A DNA stretch of 26,397 nucleotides from Cellvibrionales bacterium (GTDB lineage: Bacteria > Pseudomonadota > Gammaproteobacteria > Pseudomonadales > UBA7239), in NCBI GenBank assembly GCA_016713115.1, contig JADJPU010000003.1:1-26397 (forward strand), in the 5' to 3' direction. Made by a program: the position numbers and the translations under genes. Below the pieces are notes generated by a model. It saw only the letters and a list, made by a program, of their open reading frames with translations. It was not told where the DNA came from and searched no databases. Below, in pieces: positions 1 to 8,356 of this stretch. How positions within the stretch are numbered: the stretch's first letter is position 1; each line of letters opens with the position of its first letter.

Positions 1-157
1 GGGAGATGCAAGAAATGTCTGCACCTTGCCCGTACTCACAACAGCCGCAACGGTATTTAGCATGCGCTGCCATTCAGTCAGCGCATTTCCACCGTCTAAC
101 GAACTTCAAATACCGCTTTTGCGTACGGCCTAGCTACAGTGTTGCGAGTCCAGCCAT
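1..157 (-). CDS. atpH: ATP synthase F1 delta subunit, N-terminal part (frameshifted, runs off window)
   Basis: AtpH links the F1 head to the peripheral b stalk of the proton ATP synthase at the inner membrane. Reading from an ATG at 157, the start MAGLATL is followed in another frame by ARPYAKAVFE, a hallmark of the delta-subunit N-terminus, and then in a third frame by a helix with the segment NALTEWQRMLNTVAAVV. Two indels, near 133 and near 95, break the frame. The gene starts 3 bp after the atpF stop, as expected inside the atp operon, and its 3' end lies outside the window. The order I-B-E-F-H supports the call. The breaks are probably sequence errors because the gene is normally essential for respiration. 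Confidence 0.8.
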
Positions 158-160
158 TGC

Positions 161-636
161 TTACAGCTCCGCCGCCAGTTTGTCGAGCATGTTGGCGTGC
201 CGATTGGCACCGATAGAAGCTTCAACACACGCTCAGCGCCGGTCAGCACCAAAGCAGCCACTTGCTTGTGCAGCTCTTCACGCGCACGGTTTTTCTCGCG
301 GATCGATTTCCCGCTTGTGCAGCCTGCTTCATGCGTTCGGGTGCCTTCTTCACGCGCCTGCTCTTTCAGTTTCTTCCAATCATCTGCGTACCGCGCTTGT
401 TGGTTTGCTCAATAATGGTCATGGCATCATCTTTTACTTGGCGCAATTTATTTGCAGCTTCCTGCTTCGCCAACTCCAGATCACGACCTGCTTTGTCAGC
501 GTTTTCTAAACCGTCAGCAATACGCTTTCCCGCTCAGCTTCACGCCAATAATGGCAGGCCACACAAATTTCGCGCAGAAAGCCACGAACAGCAGGAAGAA
601 GATCATCTGACCTATCATGGTAGCGTTGATATTCAC
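161..636 (-). CDS. atpF: ATP synthase F0 b subunit (frameshifted)
   Basis: Peripheral-stalk subunit b of F0F1 ATP synthase: one N-terminal membrane helix followed by a long charged helix. The start is GTG at 634-636, preceded by GAGGAA about nine bases upstream. The N-terminus reads VNINATMIGQMIFF followed by LLFVAFCAKFVWPAI, typical of AtpF. The frame then breaks near 520, and the helical body is recovered piecewise in other frames (ENADKAGRDLELAKQEA and KQVKDDAMTIIEQ-like segments). The last codons read MLDKLAAEL and stop at 161-163, the usual AtpF ending. The span fits the family length of about 156 residues but is not a multiple of three, so there is a net indel. Gene order and both ends make the identity firm; the internal sequence is unreliable. 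Confidence 0.85.
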
Positions 637-711
637 GCCAACACTTCCTCGGATAGTGGATAGCTTCGGATCACAACTTTCGAGCTGACATCAAAGCCAG
701 CTCAACGCAAA

Positions 712-963
712 TCAGACAATGCCTTTGGTTCCCAGTGCAGGAAACACTCATGAACAGGATGTACATAGCGATACCGACGCCGATCATTGGCACCGCATCC
801 ACAGACCTGCGATCAAGAACATTTTGCCTTGCAGCATTGGCGCAATTTCAGGCTGACGCGCAGAACCTTCCAGCAATTTGCCACCCAAAATTGCGAAGCC
901 AATTGCTGTACCCTTAGCGCCAAAACCAATCAACAGCGCAGCGGCAATAAGAGCCATACCCAT
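712..963 (-). CDS. atpE: ATP synthase F0 c subunit (proteolipid, frameshifted)
   Basis: The c subunit forms the membrane ring that carries protons through F0. The start is ATG at 961-963 with AGGAG eight bases upstream. The reading MGMALIAAALLIGFGAKGTA and then GGKLLEGSARQPEIAPMLQG covers helix 1 and the polar loop (ARQPE). One G is missing near 810; restoring it gives GLVDAVPMIGVGIAMYILF, with the proton-carrying Asp in helix 2. A second indel near 735 restores the ending PALGTKGIV with a stop at 712-714. The two indels compensate, giving 83 residues, slightly longer than E. coli's 79. The helix 2 sequence lacks the extra polar residues of sodium-type rings, so a proton-coupled enzyme is the reasonable reading. 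Confidence 0.9.
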
Positions 964-1041
964 GGTGTATCTCCTCAGCTTTGTTGCGGTAAAAACCGAC
1001 TTGTTGGTTAAAAATTACTGGTTAAACCATCTATATTCTCA

Positions 1042-1971
1042 TCAAGGATGCTGTTCATCCGGCACTTCATGCGCCATTGCCATGTAGACAACCGTCAACA
1101 CCATGAACACGAACGCCTGCAGCGGGGTGATGACAACATGAAAAACAGCCCATGCCCCACTGCAATACGCCGGCAACAGACTAAAAACAATCCTCGCACT
1201 AAACAAAGTGAAGATTAAGATAAAAATCATTTCGCCAGCATACATATTTCCAAACAGTCGCGGGTTGCGGAAATTGGCTTTGAAATCAAAGACACTGTTT
1301 CAGCGCGAAATTAATCAAAACAAGCAGCGGCGCAAACAATAAGCCAACACCGTGAAACGACGGGTTTCAGCGATGGAAGGTTAACTCTTTGATAAAGCCA
1401 ATCAGACCTTTTTCTGAATGCCAAAAAATCATCAAAGAAAAAGATCGAGAAACTCATACCCACTGTGATATTAGGATCCGTGCTTCGGTACAACCTTTAA
1501 AGAAAAAGGGATCATTGCCTGCAGCCAACGCCGCCGCCTTTGGCAACATATCAATCGGCAACAAATCCATAGTTCAACAAGAAAATCCACATGAACACCG
1601 TGAGTGCCAACGGCGCAATAACGGGGTTGTGGAAATGGAAAGTGTTTCCATTGCTGTCGATAAACTCAACAACCAATTCAACAAAAGTTTGCTAACCGCG
1701 CGGCACACCGCGCTGCACATTGCGCGCGTCACCGCAAAAAACGACAAGCAAAAATAAGACCCAGAGCCAGCGACCAACCGAGTGAATCAAGGTGAAACGC
1801 CCAAAAACCCATCTCTTTGGCTTTTTGGCTAGTGTGTGCAAGACCCCATGTGCCGTCAGGGAAGCGACTAAAGTTATTGCAGGTTTTGCAGGTGGCGCTG
1901 AATGTAGCCAATCATTGGTCACGCCGCCTTCGGCCGCTTGTCCTGTTGCTACTCCCTGCTTGTTCAGACAT
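1042..1971 (-). CDS. atpB: ATP synthase F0 a subunit (frameshifted)
   Basis: Subunit a is the membrane stator that provides the proton half-channels next to the c-ring. ATG at 1969-1971 gives MSEQAGSSNRTS. Then, in changing frames, YIQRHLQNLQ, SRFPDGTWGLAHTSQ and KEMGFWAFHLDSLGWSLALG appear, followed by FVELVVEFIDSNGNTFHFHN, PSTDPNITVGMSFSIFF and the conserved RLFGNMYAGEM, with the essential Arg. The C-terminal helix is in one clean frame (AVFHVVITPLQAFVFMVL, with its Gln) and ends AHEVPDEQHP. The span of about 310 codons is normal for the family (about 270-290). At least six frame changes are needed. The start overlaps the end of atpI. Identity is certain; the exact sequence is not. Confidence 0.9.
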
Positions 1972-2370
1972 AAAACACCATCTGCACCGTTAACCATCAT
2001 CCGAGCCATCGCGCGCTCAACACCATCCCTAACAACCACGAGGCAAAATAGCCAAAACCGGTTGTTGGCAACGAATTTGTTCAACATAAACAAGCCGGAA
2101 AACATCGCTACTACCAAACAAACTTGCCCATCTCGCCGCGCGGAAGCGTGAGGCCACTACCTGCCGCATCTGACGCGCACCGGTAAAGGGAAAGCCGTAA
2201 AACACCGAAATACAACCTCGGCAACACTTATCGTTCCACCCCAAAACAGCGCAGCAGCCCGCGGGTTGAAACCAGCCACAACAACGCGGCCATCACCGCC
2301 AATACCACTGTTTGAACCAGAGCAATCCGATAAACGGGCGGCTTGAAATACCGCGCTGCGCTTTATTCAC
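1964..2370 (-). CDS. atpI: ATP synthase assembly protein AtpI (frameshifted)
   Basis: AtpI is the small four-helix membrane protein encoded first in many atp operons; it assists c-ring assembly. A GTG at 2368-2370 sits five bases after a perfect GGAGGT and opens with NKAQRGISSRPFIGLLWFQ, then TVVLAVMAALLWLVSTRGLL after a frame change. Further segments match the family in other frames: ARQMRQVVASRFRAARW, and VVAMFSGLFMLNKFVANNR. The most likely stop is at 1964-1966, overlapping the atpB start by 8 bp, for a span of about 135 codons (family about 125-130). The gene is first in the operon and faces mnmG across a 250 bp divergent region. The call rests on position plus weakly conserved motifs, so it is a little less certain than its neighbours. 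Confidence 0.75.
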
Positions 2371-2434
2371 CACACACCTCCATGAAACACGCCTCGCTGC
2401 GGCACCGTTACCAGCGACCGCGAAAGCGGCGCGC

Positions 2435-2464
2435 AGTATATAGGGCAAGCTCGCAACTGAGCAA
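2435..2464 (-). promoter_or_regulatory. Candidate sigma-70 promoter of the atp operon
   Basis: On the minus strand, TTGCTC (2459-2464) and TATACT (2435-2440) are separated by 18 bp and lie about 65 bp ahead of the atpI GTG. The -10 is a 5/6 match to consensus; the -35 is only partial. The -10 is followed by GCGCGCC, the same extended sequence that follows the -10 candidate in front of mnmG. Confidence 0.45.
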
Positions 2465-2562
2465 GATAGAACCGCGTCAAAACGCATCCTTTTTGTGCAA
2501 GAAAAATACAAGCACCCTATTTTGATGCGGCACCGTATGGGACTCACCTGGCAGCGGCAAAG

Positions 2563-2591
2563 CTGCTCGAAAAATAGGCAATCGCTATACT
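2563..2591 (+). promoter_or_regulatory. Candidate sigma-70 promoter of mnmG-rsmG-parAB
   Basis: CTGCTC (2563-2568), a 17 bp spacer and TATACT (2586-2591) lie 31 bp before the mnmG ATG. The -10 is good and the -35 poor. The surrounding intergenic region (2371-2622) holds no obvious DnaA boxes, so it does not look like an enteric-type oriC next to mnmG. Confidence 0.4.
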
Positions 2592-2622
2592 GCGCGCCCC
2601 CAGTGACGCACGCAGCCACCTC

Positions 2623-4533
2623 ATGGATTTTCCCTGAACGCTTTGATGTGATTGTTATCGGCGGCGGCCACGCCGGCACCGAAAAGGCCTGTTTGGCGGC
2701 AGCGCTTGGGGCTGCCGCACCTGCTGGTAACACACAATGTCGAAACGCTGGGGCAGATGTTCTTGCAACCCTGCCATCGGCGGCATCGGCAAAAGCCATC
2801 TGCGAAAGAAGTGGATGCACTCGGCGGTGCCGTATGGCACGCGCCACGGACTGGGCTGGCATTCAATTTCGTGAATACTCAACTCGCGCAAAGGATCGGC
2901 TGTACGCGCCACGCGCGCGCAAGCGGATCGCGTGCTGCGCCAAAGCGGGCTACCCGCTCGATACTGCGTTTTCCGGCCCACTCCCCAGATTTTTCAGCAG
3001 GCTTGTCGCGAAGGATTTGATCAGTCGAAGCGGCGATGGTCGTCAAAGGCGGTCACGCAGATTGGCATCCGCTTTGCCCCCAGTGGTGCTGGATCACCCG
3101 GCACTTTCCCATGGCAAAATCCATATTGGTTTGGATAACCATGCCGGAGGTTCCGCAGGCGACCTCCATCACCCGCGCGCGCCGCGACGCTGCGCGAACC
3201 GCCGCTGCGGGTTGATCGCCTGAAACCGGGTGACGCCGCCGCGCATCGACGCACGCCTGCCGATTTCAGCGCCATGCAGGCACAGCCCGGCGATACGCCG
3301 CTGCTGCTGGTGATGTCGCTTTAAGGCGGCTCGGTGAGCGAACACCCGCAGCCTGTGAATGGTTACATCATCACCATTACCAACGAACGCACGAAATCAT
3401 ACGCGGCGCGTTGGATCGCTCTGCCCATGTACACCTGGCGGTGATTTTCATGCTCAGCCTGCGCTACTGCCCGTCAATTGAAGACGGCATCCACCGCTTT
3501 GCCGACAAAACCTGTCGCACCAGGTGTTTGATTTTGGTTTTAGCTGGCTGACCACGCACGGAGTTGAATTCCCAACGGCATTTCCACCGCCGTTGCTTGA
3601 TGTGCAACTGGCGCTGGTGCGCTCGATACGCGGCATGGAAAACGCCCACATCGGCCCGCCGCCCTGGCTACGCCATCGGAATACGACTTTTTGATCCGCG
3701 CGATTTGCAAATAACACCTTGGGAAACCAAGCCCATCCAAGGCCTGTTTTTGCCGGTCAGATCAACGGCACCACCGGCTCGAAGAGGCGGCCGCGCGGGC
3801 TTGCTGGCTGGCATCAACGCTGGTCTGAAAGCACAGGGCAAAGCGGGCTGGTATCCGCGCCGCGACGAGCCTTACATCGGCGTGATGATCGACGACTTGA
3901 TCACCCTCGGCACGCGAGCCCTACCGCATGTTCACCAGCCGCGCCGAATACCGCCTGCTGCTGCGTGAAGAGCAACGCCGACCTGCGCCTCACCGCCAAG
4001 GGCGTGAGCTGGGCTGGTGGACGATGCGCGCTGGGCTCGCTTCTGCACCAAGCAGGACGGCATTGTTAGCGAGAGCGAACGCTTACGCACCACCTATATC
4101 CACCCCAACACAGCCGCCGCTGACAGCTTGGCTGACCGCCTCAGCAGCCCGCTTTTGCGCGAGGCCAGCCTGATGGATTTGCTGAAACGCCCGGAATTTG
4201 GCTATGCCGACATCGCGGCGCGTTTAAAGGCGCGGCCGTGCAGGTACGAGCAAGTGGCCGAGCAGGTGGAAATCAGCGCCAAATACGCGGGCTACATCGA
4301 CCGCCAGCAGGAGGACATTGAGCGTCTACAGCGCTCCGAGGCCGTCGCCATTCCTGCAGGTTTTGACTACAGCGCCGTCAAGGCCCGTGTCGCACGAAGT
4401 CACGCACAAACTCACGCAAGCGCAGCCCGCCACCATCGGGCAGGCCTCGCGCGTGCCCGGCGTTACCCCCGCCGCCATTTCGCTGCTGCTCATCAATCCG
4501 AAGAAAAAATCCACCCCCTGCTGCCCCGCGTGA
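2623..4533 (+). CDS. mnmG: tRNA uridine 5-carboxymethylaminomethyl modification enzyme MnmG/GidA (heavily frameshifted)
   Basis: MnmG is the FAD-dependent partner of MnmE; together they add the cmnm5 group to wobble U34 of several tRNAs. ATG at 2623 gives MDFP, then after one extra C ERFDVIVIGGGHAGTE, the FAD-binding GxGxxG region. Downstream, in hopping frames, are LLVTHNVETLGQM, GKIHIGLDNHAGG, a break at 3322-3324 where an in-frame TAA replaces an expected Phe-Ile, RSIRGMENAHI, QINGTTG, LLAGINAGLKAQGKAGWYP, IGVMIDDLITLGTREPYRM, FTSRAEYRLLLRE and KYAGYIDRQQEDIERLQ. The C-terminus has IGQASRVPGVTPAAISLLLI. The span of 637 codons equals the family length of about 630, so the gene is complete and the breaks (well over ten) look like read errors. 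It lies 2 bp upstream of rsmG. Confidence 0.92.
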
Positions 4534-4535
4534 CG

Positions 4536-5168
4536 ATGCAAGCCTTGCTGGATAAGGGGCTGGCGACGCTGGAGATCAACGCCAGCGCCGAGCAGCGCGC
4601 GCAATGGCTGGCCTATGTGCAACTGCTCGCCAAGTGGAATCAGGCCTACAACCCGACCGCCGGGCGCGAGCCGCGCGAGATGGTGAGTCGTCACTTACTG
4701 GACAGCCTCGCTGTCGCTTCAACACATCCACAGCACGCGGCTGCTGGATGTCGGTGCCGGTGCCGGTATTCCCCTCATCCCGCTGGCCATTTTGGGCCAG
4801 AGCGCCAGCTCACGGCCTTGACAGCAACGGCAAAAGACGCGTTTTGTGGATCAGGCGCGCATCGAGCTGGGCTTGCAGAATTTCAGCGTGGTGCAGTCGC
4901 GGGTGGAGGAGTACCAGAGCGAGCTGCCGTTTGATGGCATCCTATCCCGCGCTTACGCCTCGCTCGCCGATTTTGTACGGTCCAGCCAGCACTGCTGGCG
5001 GCAGGTGGCAGCTTCTGGGCGATGAAGGCGCAGCTTGATTCTGCTGGAGTTGAGCGCCCTGCCAAAACCCTTTAAGGTGAGCGTCTGCCTGCGCTTGTAG
5101 GTGCCGAATTGCGACGGGAAAGACACCTGATCCGCTGCGAACTCTCTGACGGAATAGCCACAACGTGA
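4536..5168 (+). CDS. rsmG: 16S rRNA (guanine527-N7)-methyltransferase RsmG/GidB (frameshifted)
   Basis: RsmG methylates G527 of 16S rRNA using SAM. ATG at 4536 starts MQALLDKGLATLEINASAE and continues in one frame through QLLAKWNQAYNPTA and REPREMVSRHLLDSLAVAS, where the family has YNLTA and the HLLDSLA box. After a frame change the SAM motif LLDVGAGAGIPLIPLAILG appears, then in other frames RRVFVDQARIELGLQNFSVV, FDGILSRAYASLADFV and ELRRERHLIRCELSDG. The best C-terminus runs to TGA at 5166-5168, overlapping the parA GTG start in a GTGA junction. The 211-codon span matches the E. coli length of 207. It is translationally packed between mnmG and parA, a standard gammaproteobacterial order. Confidence 0.9.
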
Positions 5169-5967
5169 GCAAATCATTGCCATTGCCAATCAGAAAGGCG
5201 GGGTCGGCAAGACCACCACTTCTGTGAACCTCGCCGCGTCACTGGCCGCCACCAAACGCCGCGTGCTGCTGGTGGATCTCGACCCGCAGGGCAATGCCAC
5301 CATGGGCTTGGGCATCGACAAACACGAGCTGGAACACAGCGCCTACGATGTGCTGACCGACGACAGTTTTGACATACAACGGGCGATACAAAAAAGCGAA
5401 ACCTCCGGCTGCGATTTACTGCCTTCCAACAGCGATTTAACCGCCGCCAAAGTGGAAATGCTCAGCTTGATGATGAAAGAGCAGCGCCTGAAACATCAGC
5501 TCAAAAAAGTGCGCAGCAATTACGATTATATTTTGATCGACTGCCCACCCGCGCTGAATATTTTGACCGTGAATGAGCTCGCTACCGCCGACAGCGTGCT
5601 GATTACCATGCAGTGCGAGTACTACGCACTGGAAGGTTTGTCGGAGTTGTTGTCGTCAATCGAACAAATTAAATCCGTCGTCAATCCGCAACTGGAAGTG
5701 GAAGGTATTTTGCGCACCATGTATGACCCGCGCATCAGTTTGACGACCGAAGTTTCCAACCAACTCGCTGAACATTTTGGCGACAAACTGTATCGCAGCG
5801 TGATCCCGCGCAATATCAAATTGGCGGAAGCACCGAGCTACGGTTTGCCCGTGCTGCACTACGATCGTCAATCCAAAGGCGCATTGGCGTACTTGGCATT
5901 AACGGGCGAAATTTTGCGTCGCCACGGCGCAACCACCAATGTTCCCGAAGTTGCCAACGCCAGCTGA
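5165..5967 (+). CDS. parA: Chromosome partitioning ATPase ParA/Soj (one frameshift at the N-terminus)
   Basis: ParA ATPases move ParB-bound origin regions on the nucleoid. The start is GTG at 5165, overlapping the rsmG stop. The first codons read V-S-K, then one A appears to be missing (near 5173); beyond it the protein reads IIAIANQKGGVGKTTTSVNL, with the deviant Walker A box KGGVGKTT. Next come LLVDLDPQGNATMGLGID (Walker A' and specificity region), YDYILIDCPPAL (Walker B) and a C-terminal APSYGLPVLHYD block. After correction the length is 267 residues, normal for chromosomal Soj-type ParA (about 255-265). A clean open frame exists only from 5224. It is followed after 26 bp by parB. Confidence 0.93.
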
Positions 5968-5993
5968 ACCACTAAACAAACACGAAGATCACC

Positions 5994-6952
5994 ATGAACG
6001 CAAAAAAGAAAAAATTAGGCAAAGGATTGGATGCACTGCTGGGCAGTGCGCTGAAAAAAACACAACCTGAAGAACACACCTCCACAGAAGCCATCGCCGC
6101 CGCCATTGCCGCTGCGCCGACGATTGCCATGGCCGACAAAACACCGAAAGACGGTCAATTGGTAAAACTGCCGGTGGAATGGTTACAGCGCGGCAAATAC
6201 CAACCGCGCCGCGACATCGATCAGAAGCGCTGCAAGAACTCGCCAACTCCATCAAAGCGCAGGGTGTGATGCAACCGATTGTGGTGCGCCCTGTCTCCAA
6301 CGCCGAAAAGCCTGCCGCGCGTTATGAAATTATTGCGGGCGAACGCCGCTGGCGCGCCACGCAACTCGCCGGACTGGACACCATTCCTGCTGTGGTGCGC
6401 GAAGTGGGCGACGATGCCGCTATCGCCATGGCACTGATTGAAAATATTCAGCGCGAAAACTTAAACCCCATCGAAGAAGCAGTCGCACTGCAACGCTTGA
6501 AAGATCAATTTGAGTTGACGCATCAAGAAGTGGCGGATGCGGTGGGCAAATCGCGCGTCACCGTCACCAATTTATTGCGTTTGATGTCACTCACCGATGA
6601 AGTGCGCCGCATGTTAGAGCGCGGCGATTTGGAAATGGGTCACGCGCGCGCCCTGCTCGGCCTCGCGGAAAATGCGCAGCGCGATGCGGCAAAAAGCGTG
6701 GCGGATAAAGGTTTGTCTGTGCGCCAAACCGAAGCCTTGGTGCGCAACATCCAGCATCAACCTGAAGCCAATAAAGCGAGCAAAAACGTCGAGCCCGAAC
6801 TCAACCCGGATATTCGCCGCTTACAAACCGATTTATCGGAAAAAATCGGCGTGCCGGTGCAAGTGCTGCACAGCAACAAAGGCAGCGGCAAACTGGTGTT
6901 GCGCTACAACAGTTTGGATGAGTTGGACGGCATACTCGCGCACATACGCTAA
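5994..6952 (+). CDS. parB: Chromosome partitioning protein ParB/Spo0J (one frameshift)
   Basis: ParB binds parS sites near the origin, spreads on DNA and is moved by ParA. ATG at 5994 gives MNAKKKKLGKGLDALLGSAL, the usual N-terminal ParA-interacting tail (KKLGKGLDALL). The frame runs to about 6225, where one base is missing in the codons after RRDID; the continuing frame reads EALQELANSIKAQGVMQPIV. Then come GERRWRATQLAGL (CTP-binding and DNA-binding box), ENIQRENLNPIEEA, the helix-turn-helix VADAVGKSRVTVTNLLRLM and the C-terminal dimerisation domain ending LDGILAHIR. Corrected length is 319 residues, within family range. The stop TAA shares its last A with the next gene's ATG. No intact parS palindrome was found in the window. 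Confidence 0.93.
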
Positions 6953-7314
6953 TGCCCATGAATGCAACTCACCCACTGTGGTTTTTTGTCGGGTTAGTGC
7001 TGAGCAATGTTTTTATGACATTTGCTTGGTATGCACACCTAAAAAATATGAGTGACAAACCGTGGTTGATCGCCGCCTTAGCCAGTTGGCTCATCGCGCT
7101 ATTTGAATATTTATTGCAAGTGCCAGCCAATCGCGTGGGCTACCAACATTTTTCTGTGAGCCAACTTAAAATTTATCAAGAGGCCATCGCACTCACCGTA
7201 TTCGTTCCTTTCGCGCTGTTTTACATGAAAGAAAAAATGAGCTGGCACTATGCTGCAGCGGCACTGTGCGTCATGGCAGCCGTTTTTTTTATTACACGCG
7301 CACCCAGTCGTTAG
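6952..7314 (+). CDS. DMT-family (DUF486) small membrane protein
   Basis: This is a 120-residue protein with four predicted membrane helices (roughly residues 9-28, 36-54, 73-93 and 97-114) and the family-like segments FVGLVLSNVFMTFAWYAHL, ALFEYLLQVPANR and SVSQLKIYQEAI. These match the DUF486 / DMT-type family, whose substrate is unknown to me. The ATG at 6952 overlaps the parB TAA by one base, so it is probably translated in the par transcript; a second ATG two codons later is also possible. In many relatives the atp operon follows parB, so this gene marks a different local arrangement. No function in chromosome partitioning should be assumed. Confidence 0.8.
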   Translation: MPMNATHPLWFFVGLVLSNVFMTFAWYAHLKNMSDKPWLIAALASWLIALFEYLLQVPANRVGYQHFSVSQLKIYQEAIALTVFVPFALFYMKEKMSWHYAAAALCVMAAVFFITRAPSR

Positions 7315-7340
7315 CATTACCCACACATCACCCCTACAAT
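7311..7340 (+). promoter_or_regulatory. Candidate promoter for tRNA-Arg
   Basis: TTAGCA (7311-7316, 4/6 to the -35 consensus), an 18 bp spacer and TACAAT (7335-7340, 5/6 to the -10) end 10 bp before the tRNA. This spacing is what a short tRNA leader would need. The -35 overlaps the stop codon of the upstream gene. Confidence 0.45.
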
Positions 7341-7350
7341 AGCCGCCTTT

Positions 7351-7411
<61 letters not shown>

Positions 7412-7427
<16 letters not shown>

Positions 7428-7539
7428 TCTTCGATGTCCCTTCCTCGCGATTTCCAGCCACATAGCTGCGCTGTTGCGGCGTTTCACTCGCGCAAAGCAT
7501 GCTTTGCTAGCGCTCGTTTCACCCCTTCGGGCGGGCCAT
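7412..7539 (+). repeat. Duplicated tRNA-Arg 3' end flanking a 94 bp spacer with a perfect palindrome (att-like)
   Basis: The 17-mer CCCTTCGGGCGGGCCAT occurs at 7412-7428 (tRNA 3' end plus one base) and again at 7523-7539, an offset of 111 bp. The second copy has no other tRNA parts. Between them lies a perfect 16 bp palindrome GCAAAGCATGCTTTGC (7492-7507), flanked by two copies of GTTTCAC (7481-7487, 7516-7522). A direct repeat of a tRNA 3' end is the usual footprint of tyrosine-integrase insertion, and here almost nothing remains between the copies. The second copy ends on the stop codon of the minus-strand dehydrogenase. Remnant of an excised element, or a small tRNA-tail repeat: the sequence does not decide. 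Confidence 0.7.
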
Positions 7540-8351
7540 TAACTTTTGGTGTATTTTTTAATCGTCGCCAGTTGTTTACCCAACGCTTTATCCACCAAGC
7601 GCGGCAATACAGCATTGATGCGCGCGAACAACGATTCGGGCCAACCTACAACATATTGGTACGGCGCACCTTTGATAAAAACAGACACCGCTTGCTGGGC
7701 AACAGCGTCTGGAGCATCCATAACATTGCCCAATTCTTGATTCAGCGCCACCACATGTTCAGGGTTGAGCGTCGTATTCGTGGCGCGCGGTGCAAAATAC
7801 AAAACACGCGTATCCGTCTGTGCCAACTCACGCCGCAACGCTTCACTAAAACCGCGCAAACCAAATTTACTTGCACAATAAGCCGTATACCCAGGGTAAC
7901 CAATATTGCCGAAGGTAGACCCAATATTAAAAATACGCGCGCACTTTTCTTTTCTCAGCGCCGGCAACAACGCACGCACCAATAAAATGGGCACGACTAA
8001 ATTCAGGTGCAGTTGTGATTGCAACAGCGCTTCTGTTTGATCTTCCAACCACGCGAAGTGATTAACTCCCGCATTGTTGACCAAGCCGTACAAACCGCCA
8101 GGCAGCGCCAAACAAACTTCCACCACGCGCCGTCTATCATCCGGCACCAACAAATCCGCCACCAGCACTTGCGCAGAACCGCCATGCTCTGCGATACGCG
8201 CCTGCACTTTTTCCAGCATTGACGCATCGCACCCAACCAGCAAAACATGCGCACCCTGTCGCGCCATCTCTTCAGCAACAGCACTGCCAATACCGCCGCT
8301 AGCACCGGTAACTAAAATTTTTTTTTTCCTTGCAAGGCTTTCACAAAACAC
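7539..8351 (-). CDS. Short-chain dehydrogenase/reductase (SDR)
   Basis: This is a classical SDR of about 270 residues that would use NAD(P)H to reduce or oxidise a carbonyl/alcohol. Seen: the cofactor motif TGASGGIG (residues 15-22), NNAG (92-95), the catalytic Ser (145) and YCASK (Tyr158, Lys162). It is the last gene of a four-gene minus-strand operon and starts 5 bp after the oxidase stop. As assembled, the open frame begins with GTG at 8351, which has no spaced ribosome site. A better start, GTG at 8342-8344, lies 6 bp after AAAGAGAG and would give MKALQGKKKILVTGAS, but it is out of frame by one base in a run of ten A's (8318-8327). Either the run is really eleven or the upstream GTG is used. 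The substrate is unknown; position suggests it acts on the product of the ligase and oxidase. Confidence 0.9.
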   Translation of the reverse strand: MFCESLARKKKILVTGASGGIGSAVAEEMARQGAHVLLVGCDASMLEKVQARIAEHGGSAQVLVADLLVPDDRRRVVEVCLALPGGLYGLVNNAGVNHFAWLEDQTEALLQSQLHLNLVVPILLVRALLPALRKEKCARIFNIGSTFGNIGYPGYTAYCASKFGLRGFSEALRRELAQTDTRVLYFAPRATNTTLNPEHVVALNQELGNVMDAPDAVAQQAVSVFIKGAPYQYVVGWPESLFARINAVLPRLVDKALGKQLATIKKYTKS

Positions 8352-8356
8352 TCTCT

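Noticed and set aside
2371..2622. Possible oriC between atpI and mnmG, by analogy with the enteric mioC-gidA origin
   Set aside because: No DnaA boxes (TTATNCACA-like) and no AT-rich unwinding region; the gap is well explained by divergent promoters.
2623..4533. mnmG as a true pseudogene
   Set aside because: Total span, all family blocks and operon spacing are intact, and adjacent essential genes show the same error pattern.
7481..7522. GTTTCAC copies near parAB as parS half-sites
   Set aside because: Only half of the 16 bp parS palindrome is present in each, and the second arm (GTGAAAC) is missing in both.
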